A stretch of 58,702 nt of DNA from Candidatus Brockarchaeota archaeon. Lineage in GTDB: Archaea; Thermoproteota; EX4484-205; JAAOZP01. Location of the stretch: the NCBI GenBank assembly GCA_017601345.1, contig JAFNIT010000007.1, positions 1 through 58,702 of the forward strand, read 5' to 3'. A model generated the notes under the pieces. It was not told the DNA's origin and ran no database searches. It saw nothing but the letters and a program-made list of their open reading frames with translations. Below are positions 52,702 to 58,702 of this stretch, in pieces. A program made the position numbers and the translations under genes. Position 1 is the first letter of the stretch, and every line of letters starts with the position of its first letter.

Positions 52702-53697
52702 TCACGGTCTTTTCTCTTCAAAAATCTTCGAGAAACCTATTTTCAGGATAGGCGGCAACCCTATGAAATCGGTTACTGTGTAGAAGAATCTGAATAATAG
52801 CGATATGGATAGGCCTTGAGGAAGGGGTGTGCCAAATATTTGGAGCAGAGCTGCTAAAACACCTTCTTGCACGCCTAAGCCGGCGAGTGTAAGCGGCAAG
52901 TATGTGAAGCTTGAAACAAGCGAATGTATGAAGAGGAATAGGATGGGGGACAGCTTGACCCCAACCGATAGTGAGAAGAAATAGAGAGCTGCCGAATCAA
53001 ATATGCATGTTGAAAGCATTGCTAAGAATACTGGGATAAGGGATGTCTTCGCCTTAGCACCCTCCATCTGGAAATTCTCAAATCTGGTTGCATAAGAGTC
53101 TAGGAACCTGCTTAGCCTCTTAAACCTCCTGAACTTAAACAATAGTTTCCTAGGCTTATCTGACCAGAGCAATATTGCGAACGAAATCGTGCTCGCAGCG
53201 AGAATGAGGACACTTACCACTGCAATCCATTGAACACCAGAAATCGATTCCACCGGGCCGATAAGGTAGGTTACTGATAATACTGCTAACAGAGCTCTTA
53301 TGAGAAAATCAGCCATCCCGGATACTATTGTGGCGACGAGGCATGCTTCGAAAGGCGTATTACTGAGAATACTCATTACAAACGGTGTTATGAAGTATCC
53401 AGCGCGTCCAGGAGTTACGTCGCTAGCCAACTGGCCTGCAAAGTTTGCTTGAAAACAGCTCAGAAAGCCAACCTTGTATTTTAGGGACGACATGATGAAG
53501 AAAAACGATGAGGCTATCATCATTGAGGCGGTGATGATCAGTAAGGACGCTATTATGACATATTTAAGATCTGCCTTAGACATTATTTCAAGAACCCTTG
53601 CAGTATCGGCTTGTTGCAGCAGGATTACGATTATCACTATCCCGAGCAATAGTTGGATTACCGTTAAGAAAACCCTCTTAGTTATCTTCAGATTCAA
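52702..53697 (-). CDS. UPF0104/AglD-like membrane protein (lysylphosphatidylglycerol synthase TM region)
   Basis: This 331-aa protein has about eight membrane segments and the family motifs ANFAGQLASDVTPGRAGYF and, near the end, PLTLAGLGVQEGVLAALL. Members include the C-terminal part of AglD glycosyltransferases and MprF-type flippases, so lipid flipping or polyprenol handling is likely. It lies between GMP synthetase and a SHOCT-tailed membrane protein on the same strand, with 20 nt to the latter, so these two may be co-transcribed. Confidence 0.82.
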   Translation of the reverse strand: MNLKITKRVFLTVIQLLLGIVIIVILLQQADTARVLEIMSKADLKYVIIASLLIITASMMIASSFFFIMSSLKYKVGFLSCFQANFAGQLASDVTPGRAGYFITPFVMSILSNTPFEACLVATIVSGMADFLIRALLAVLSVTYLIGPVESISGVQWIAVVSVLILAASTISFAILLWSDKPRKLLFKFRRFKRLSRFLDSYATRFENFQMEGAKAKTSLIPVFLAMLSTCIFDSAALYFFSLSVGVKLSPILFLFIHSLVSSFTYLPLTLAGLGVQEGVLAALLQIFGTPLPQGLSISLLFRFFYTVTDFIGLPPILKIGFSKIFEEKRP

Positions 53698-53717
53698 CTC
53701 GATGATTTTCCAATAGG

Positions 53718-54599
53718 TTAACTGCCTTTGACAACCCTTTCTTTTTCCTCATTGAGCTCGTCCAGTATTTTTTCAAACCTCTCCTTAAGCCTGTCATATG
53801 CTTCCTCCGACAATGATCCACTGTTTTTCTCCTCTTTTATAAGAGCTAAGAAAATCCTGATCCTGGTGATCTCCTCCTCTATAACGTTGACTTCAACCGG
53901 TGGAGAAGGAAAGTGGACAACCGGTCGACGCTGATATTCTTCCTCAGCCTCAGGAATTGAAAGCGATGAGAAAAGGTCAGCGGGAGGAGAGATTGATGCT
54001 TCTAAGGAGGGGGGTTCAGATGGCGCATGCTCCTCCGATCCTGATAATGGTTGGAATAGTTCAGCCGGAGGAGTGACTTTTTCAACAGGCTGTTCAACCG
54101 TCGTCTCCACTTTTTCAGGAATCTTTTTCTGCGAAAGGAAAGAGAGTTTTCCACTTGTGAAGGGTTGGAGTCTTCCAACTATAATACTCGCTACGGAAAA
54201 ACCCCAAGAGGCGAAGTAGCCAACATCATACCGGGGGATTGTGAAGCCTAGTTGAGGAGGGAACATAGACACGGCTGTCACAATAACCATTCCAAGTATC
54301 CCTATTGCTCCAGAACGCATAGGGTAGAAGCCGAGGATCCCTGCAACAATCAGGGCTGCGAAAGAAACTATGAGCATAGTCTCGTAGAGCAAAAAGTTCA
54401 TCGGCTGCTGTGTATCAACCATAATTGCTTCAACTAGTTGCCTCACCGTGAGGAAAAAAGTCTTATCGCTGACTTGGCCAGAAGGCAATATAAAATGGCC
54501 GAAGGGAAGTAGGAAAACCGCTACTAGAATCATCAGGCCGAACACTATGCCAAGGATCCTATCTAAGTCCATCTGCGTATTATACCTACACACAAGCAT
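53718..54599 (-). CDS. Four-TM membrane protein with SHOCT-like C-terminal tail
   Basis: Of 293 residues, the first 150 hold about four membrane segments (for example IVFGLMILVAVFLLPFGHF and SFAALIVAGILGFYP). A Pro/Ser/Glu-rich linker (about 155-235) containing a repeated PPAELF/PPADLF-type motif follows. The tail EEEITRIRIFLALIKEEKNS and SLSEEAYDRLKERFEKILDE matches the tail of the protein at 49285. A second ATG ten codons in (54572) is an equally good start. The function is unknown; the SHOCT-like tail may be a protein-interaction tag. Confidence 0.68.
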   Translation of the reverse strand: MLVCRYNTQMDLDRILGIVFGLMILVAVFLLPFGHFILPSGQVSDKTFFLTVRQLVEAIMVDTQQPMNFLLYETMLIVSFAALIVAGILGFYPMRSGAIGILGMVIVTAVSMFPPQLGFTIPRYDVGYFASWGFSVASIIVGRLQPFTSGKLSFLSQKKIPEKVETTVEQPVEKVTPPAELFQPLSGSEEHAPSEPPSLEASISPPADLFSSLSIPEAEEEYQRRPVVHFPSPPVEVNVIEEEITRIRIFLALIKEEKNSGSLSEEAYDRLKERFEKILDELNEEKERVVKGS

Positions 54600-54807
54600 A
54601 TATTAAGTTTCTCTTTAGTAAAATATTAACGAACTACTGGAACCCTACACTTAGTTTGGGAAGAAGTGTTAAAAGAAACGTTTCCTTACATAAAAGACTG
54701 CAACCTTGATTCAGCTAAAATACCTATTACACACTGCTCGAAATAGTGCAGCTTTGAGCAAAGAATTTAAAAAAAAAGAAAACTAGGGTAAACAGTACTC
54801 TGATAGG

Positions 54808-55563
54808 TTATCTTGGTGGCGGAGGAGCATATTCCTCTTTAGGAGCAGGTTTCCTTCTTCTTAAAAGAAGAGCCGCAACCATTACTACGAACACTACTAT
54901 AATGGCTATGTAGATCCACAATGGCATGCCGACGCTGAGTGTCGACACTGGTGTTGAAGACTTGTTGCCTAAGCTATCTACTGCCTCAACATAGTACTGC
55001 ACGTTTGTGAACGGCATTTGAGATGGTATTGTTCCTACGTATCTTCCTGCTTGCAGTGTCATAGCTACTTCCGTCCATGATGCGCCGCCGTTGGTTGAGT
55101 AGTACAAAGTCACCTCTCCTACTACTGAAAGGTCGTCTGAGACTTCGCATGTTATCGTAGTAGACTCGCCGAAAACGGGGTTTGATGGTGCCGATAATTC
55201 TGAGACTGTGGGCGGAGTAGAGTCGACGGTGAGAGTGAAGCTACCGCTCCATGTTGCAGTATTATCTACATTGTCAAAGGCTTCAATGCTCCAAGTGTGG
55301 CTTCCCTCCGAGAGGCTTATCGTCCTAGAGTAGTCGCTGCCACTAGTCATTATTCCTTGAGAAATACCGTCTAAAGTAAGCCTAACCTCCTTAACACCTG
55401 AGCCAGCGTCCTCAATTCTCACGGTGAATGTTATTGAAGTCGATCTCTGAATCAGACTTCCAGTCGGCGAAGCACTACTTATTGCTGGAGGAGTCTTATC
55501 CAGCACGACCCTCTGGGTTTTCTCAGCCTCATTATTGTTTGACTTATCGGTACTATAGTACCC
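54808..55563 (-). pseudogene. Surface protein, C-terminal part after a frameshift
   Basis: This frame continues the protein at 55563-57386. It reads Ig/FN3-like repeats (TPPAISSASPTGSLI, SITFTVRIEDAGSGVKEVRL, then TPPTVSELSAPSNPVFGEST), followed by one membrane helix (LWIYIAIIVVFVVMVAALLL) and a basic, proline-rich tail KEEYAPPPPR. That is a standard C-terminal anchor for an archaeal cell-surface protein. On its own it has no start or signal peptide. It should be read as the last quarter of an approximately 860-aa protein. Confidence 0.75.
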
Positions 55564-57386
55564 TATGATGTGGAAGCCCTCTGAAAGTGTTGAAAGAGTA
55601 AACCCCGCAATATAAGTGTTCCAGGAGTCGGTGTCAAATCTGTACTTCGTTTCCTTAACCCGCTCGCATCATCGCTCGCTGAAAGCTCGAAGACCGTGGA
55701 GCCGGAGACATAGGTCGTTGTATCGCTCAAATGCTTCGGAGAACCGATTGTCATAGTTGTCACAGGAGGAATCGTATCAGGTATCATAGCTACGGTTGCT
55801 GTGCCAGAGGTTAAGCCTGTGGCCGAGGCGGTTAAAGTCTGCGTTCCACCCACTATATCATAGTAATCCACTTTAACGGATCTTTCACCAGCAGGAATGA
55901 CCACTCCAGTTATATCAATGGTGGTTCCTAATTGCCTGAACTTCCCCTCCGAAGATGTTGTGGAGAGAGCTACGATTACGGCGGAGGTGTGGGTAGTTTC
56001 AAAGTTGTTAGCGTCCCTTAAAGAGATGGTAATGTAGGAATATGTTACTCCAGAAGCCATGGTAAAGCTTGAAGGCTCTATAGAGAGTTTAGCAGCAGGA
56101 CCAGCCTTAACGCTGAAGGAATTGCTCTCCCCCCTCTTATCGGCTCCGCTCGTAGTGATTTTAACGTTGCTGCCTATCCTGTTTATGACAACCGTACCCG
56201 TCCACTTCCCGTTTACGAAGGCGCCGGTTACCGTGGGGTTGATGGTGCCAGTGGTGTCAACGAGGGAATTTGTCCCAGTGTAGTCTGTTTTAATGTTGTT
56301 AAAGGCATCGTAGGCAGTTATAGTTATTGAGAATGGTGTTGCAACCTGCTTCGGGGAAGCTATTAGATCGAAAGTGAAATGGTGTAATGGACCAGGTGTG
56401 ACTGTCAGTGATTCTGTATCGTCACCGTAATTAGCTACAGGTCTAATAAAACCACCACTCCAAACCCAATAAACATAGTCATCTGTGGAAACACGGAGAT
56501 CCCATGTCCCCGCCTTATCATCATAATAGTAGAAATCCTTATGGTCTGAGCCGTCAGGTATTGTCAATTTTGTTACTGCGTCCCCTCCTTGAGTTAAGGA
56601 AAAAATCTTGTTAGCGGAGGTTGATGATGAGCTTAAGTCAACCTCCAAGTTTCCGCGAGTAATAGCTTCATTATCCTCGGTCTTCCTATAGACAGTCATC
56701 TTAACCCAGTTCCCGGCCTGAATGGTGGTGCTTGCAACACTAAGTTCTAGATGAGGAGGATAATACTTAACCTCGAGATAAGGCTTATTGCTAGAAGATT
56801 CTCTAGAGTAGAATTTGGCCTCTTCTATAATAGGAAAGCCTTCATCCCCGTCGCTTATTTGCCAGCCGTAATTAGCTTGGTATGAACTTGCATCCTTAGC
56901 AGCGATTTTCTGAACTGAAGATTTTACATCCCATGACAACCATTTGCCATCGGATGTACCAGTATAAACAGGTGAAAAGCCAGTAGGAGATACAGACGGC
57001 TGACTATTCCAAGTAATACCTGCCTCTGTCCAACTCATTGTAACAACATGGCACCAGAATGTTCTCGAATCTGATGGAGCATCATACATGTAAAGGTTTA
57101 ATGTAGCCGATGTGATCTTGGAACCAGGAGGAATAGTGGTCAAGTTAAACCTTATATAAGTGCGAGCAACTCTACTCTCACTATCATATCTCCAACTACG
57201 AACACATAAATAACTACCTCCATAGTTAGTATCTGGGTGATATGCGGAAACATAGGCATCAGCAATGGGTGAAAAGCTTCTAGTCAACTCGGTTGTAGGA
57301 GTTGCCTGGGCTGCCTCAAATATTGCAAAAGAGAAGATTATTGTCATTGTTAAAACGGTTAAAAATATTCTCTTCATATTCAACAT
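55563..57386 (-). CDS. Secreted DNRLRE/Ig-like surface protein, N-terminal part up to a frameshift
   Basis: A signal peptide (MKRIFLTVLTMTIIFSFAIF with an A-x-A-like cleavage region) is followed by a DNRLRE domain (about 38-215: FSPIADAYVSAYHPDTNYGG, TYIRFNLTTIPPGSKITSATL, NKPYLEVKYYPP). Several Ig-like or invasin-like beta domains come next. At about 55665 one missing G (GGG instead of GGGG) moves the reading out of frame; the correct continuation is VKETKYRFDTDSWNTY into the C-terminal part. DNRLRE domains occur in adhesins and carbohydrate-binding surface proteins. Whether the break is real or a sequencing error is open. Confidence 0.8.
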   Translation of the reverse strand: MLNMKRIFLTVLTMTIIFSFAIFEAAQATPTTELTRSFSPIADAYVSAYHPDTNYGGSYLCVRSWRYDSESRVARTYIRFNLTTIPPGSKITSATLNLYMYDAPSDSRTFWCHVVTMSWTEAGITWNSQPSVSPTGFSPVYTGTSDGKWLSWDVKSSVQKIAAKDASSYQANYGWQISDGDEGFPIIEEAKFYSRESSSNKPYLEVKYYPPHLELSVASTTIQAGNWVKMTVYRKTEDNEAITRGNLEVDLSSSSTSANKIFSLTQGGDAVTKLTIPDGSDHKDFYYYDDKAGTWDLRVSTDDYVYWVWSGGFIRPVANYGDDTESLTVTPGPLHHFTFDLIASPKQVATPFSITITAYDAFNNIKTDYTGTNSLVDTTGTINPTVTGAFVNGKWTGTVVINRIGSNVKITTSGADKRGESNSFSVKAGPAAKLSIEPSSFTMASGVTYSYITISLRDANNFETTHTSAVIVALSTTSSEGKFRQLGTTIDITGVVIPAGERSVKVDYYDIVGGTQTLTASATGLTSGTATVAMIPDTIPPVTTMTIGSPKHLSDTTTYVSGSTVFELSASDDASGLRKRSTDLTPTPGTLILRGLLFQHFQRASTS

Positions 57387-57417
57387 TTTTCAGCTCGATA
57401 TTTTCCCTTTTTCCCTG

Positions 57418-57426
57418 TATATAAAC
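57418..57426 (-). promoter_or_regulatory. TATA box for the surface protein
   Basis: GTTTATATA on the minus strand is centred about 36 nt before the ATG at 57386, giving a leader of about 10 nt. The surrounding sequence is very AT-rich. Confidence 0.5.
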
Positions 57427-57616
57427 TTAAAAAATATGTTTTAAAATATTTTTTTAAAAACAACATTCAATCTGCTTTTTCTACTTAAAAAAGGTTTTAA
57501 AAGCATTTTTAATCTGAAAATGACTATTATTACCTGTTATCCCCCTAATTCTTCTCCAATTGCAACCAGCTCTGCATCTCCTCCCTTCTATATTTTCCCT
57601 TGTACTCGTAGATTTC

Positions 57617-57651
57617 GAAACAGTTTAACCAATTTTGGAAAAAACTGTTTC
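57617..57651. repeat. 10-bp inverted repeat
   Basis: GAAACAGTTT (57617-57626) and AAACTGTTTC (57642-57651) are exact reverse complements around 15 nt. It could be a terminator, an operator or the edge of a decayed element. No gene touches it. Confidence 0.5.
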
Positions 57652-57699
57652 AGCCATTGAGCTGAAGGAAGTCCAATGTAGTTTAGAAAACGCTTAGTC

Positions 57700-58085
57700 T
57701 ACTGATGTTCCGATGAATCCGCTATCTATAATCCCGCTGTTCCCCTAGGGTAAGATCTATGTCGTAAACATACTTGTCATTTGGTAGTCTAACAGACCTT
57801 ACTCTTTCAGTTATCAGGATAATCCTTTCACCCCTCAGATACTTAATGTTCTTTCAAGTCCATGCTTTAGTGAATTCTCTTAGTGTTTTAAAGCAGGGAC
57901 CATAATTAGACCAGTCAATTACTTCCGCCCCTAGTACCGTAATCCTCACTTATACCTATTTTACCTATGGTTTCTTTTAATCCCGGAGTTATCTCATACG
58001 CCTTTACGAAATCATCGATGCCCATGAGGACTTTATTTCTCGTAGAGATCCTGACAAATGGATTCTCTGAAATCTTCGATCTTGA
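57700..58085 (-). pseudogene. Decayed coding sequence of unknown family
   Basis: The minus strand reads like a protein across two frames: SENPFVRISTRNKVLMGIDD and YEITPGLKETIGKIGISEDY, then WSNYGPCFKTLREFTKAW, a stop, and ERIILITERVRSVRLPNDKY. The composition is protein-like but stops and a frame change make it non-functional. I cannot name the family. It may have been transcribed divergently from the sugar isomerase remnant. Confidence 0.35.
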
Positions 58086-58094
58086 AACCATTCT

Positions 58095-58635
58095 TCTTAC
58101 TTCGAGAAGGACATTAAGACTATTGCACTCAGTTCCGGAAGTAATGTACCAGATGAGAAAAGAGAAGAGGCATTTGGTAAACTAGGGAGAAGTCTGGTAG
58201 AGATCTGTAAATATGCAGAACAGAATGATGCTTACATTCTTCTCGAAACATTCGATACTGTTTACGATAAGAAACTACTAGTAGGACAGTTAGAAGATGC
58301 AGAGAGAATGATCCTAGAGGTTAGGAATGAATGTAAAACATAGGAATATTATGGGATTTGAGTCATGGTCCATTACTTAACGAGAAACCGAGGAGGTTCG
58401 TTAAATTCAAGAACGTTTAAGCACGTCCATATAGGTTGTGTAAAGATTGTCGGTGAAAGCCTGAAGGATTAGCATCCTAGCTTTTACAGGAATGGAGTGA
58501 TAAACGGTGTTGAAGACCTTGTAGAACTTTTGAAGAAATAGAGTATAGAGGAGTAATCTTTTGAAGTAAAAACCTGAAGAGGGTCGGTCTTCATGGGAAG
58601 TAATAGACATAATAAACATAAAACCTTCTTAAAAA
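58095..58635 (+). pseudogene. Sugar-phosphate isomerase/epimerase (xylose isomerase-like TIM barrel), heavily decayed
   Basis: Across shifting frames the plus strand reads YFEKDIKTIALSSGSNVPDE, LGRSLVEICKYAEQNDAYIL and LETFDTVYDKKLL. It then reads LWDLSHGPLLNEKPRR, FKHVHIGCVKIVGESL, NGVINGVEDLVELLKK and KPEEGRSSWEVIDII. The ordered metal-ligand segments (LETFD, WDLSHG, HVHIG, final E-x-KP) are those of the AP_endonuc_2/xylose-isomerase-like family. At least four frame changes and stops are needed to join them. The N-terminal third is not found. This is another lost sugar gene. Confidence 0.6.
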
Positions 58636-58702
58636 CAGGAGTATTCTGTATTACGCTGAATCTTAACATTACCTAAGAGAACTAGAAAAAAAGGTTTGAA
58701 AT

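Noticed and set aside
1-58702. CRISPR arrays, tRNA or rRNA genes
   Set aside because: No regularly spaced repeats, no tRNA cloverleaf with a TTCRA-type T arm and no conserved rRNA stretch was found by eye; a covariance-model scan would be decisive.

Overview
This window is archaeal. It carries a FEN-1 flap nuclease fragment, a stand-alone GMP synthetase ATP-pyrophosphatase subunit, a PIN/ATPase/KH protein, an AglD/UPF0104-type membrane protein, HypA paired with a Mrp/MinD ATPase, V4R proteins, and VapBC and HEPN/MNT toxin-antitoxin pairs. Many genes have an archaeal TATA box about 24-28 nt upstream of the start codon, which implies leaderless mRNAs. The overall style suggests Thermoproteota (for example a Bathyarchaeia-like lineage), but nothing in the sequence fixes the lineage. 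No rRNA, tRNA or CRISPR array was seen.

Region 1 (1-10,050) is a gene graveyard around a few intact genes. A GH31 alpha-xylosidase-like enzyme, an MDR dehydrogenase and an AAA/DUF4143 ATPase look whole. Transketolase, a transposase, two tandem uroporphyrinogen-decarboxylase-like genes, an esterase and FEN-1 survive only as truncated or frameshifted remnants. Region 2 (10,070-13,250) holds a two-subunit class I fumarase, a ribbon-helix-helix/DUF5678-like/retropepsin operon, and a HEPN/MNT pair whose toxin is broken and whose antitoxin is intact.

Region 3 (13,435-28,570) is mostly intact. It has two V4R paralogues sharing an 89-bp identical core, a nitroreductase, a GH2 beta-glucuronidase-like enzyme, a DUF72-SWIM protein, a creatininase-family hydrolase and an Eis-like acetyltransferase. 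It also has an NAD(P) cluster: a winged-helix-fused NAD kinase divergent from nadA-nadC-aspartate dehydrogenase. A PIN/KH ATPase and a second GH31 enzyme follow.

Region 4 (28,570-35,560) is again eroded (sugar kinase tail, frameshifted peroxiredoxin, DUF234 ATPase tail, acetyltransferase fragment). It also contains VapBC, a membrane-protein pair, and a second DNA-binding/DUF5678-like/retropepsin module with a 9-bp tandem repeat over its promoter. Region 5 (35,566-49,060) holds a small-protein operon ending in a coiled-coil winged-helix protein, HypA plus MinD, a zinc-ribbon/PAPS-reductase/ferredoxin fusion, an ABC-2 exporter with two permeases, and a heterodimeric ABC exporter with one degenerate ATP site.

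Region 6 (49,285-58,702) has two proteins sharing a SHOCT-like tail, a dolichol-kinase-like membrane protein, an alpha/beta hydrolase, GMP synthetase subunit B, an UPF0104 protein, a large secreted DNRLRE/Ig-like surface protein split by one frameshift, and a heavily decayed sugar-phosphate isomerase.

The intact genes fit a heterotroph that takes apart plant-type glycosides (alpha-xylosidase, beta-glucuronidase) and makes NAD from aspartate. Several sugar-related genes are visibly being lost. The strongest candidate for an undescribed system is the twice-occurring pairing of a DNA-binding protein and a DUF5678-like domain with a single-domain aspartic protease.
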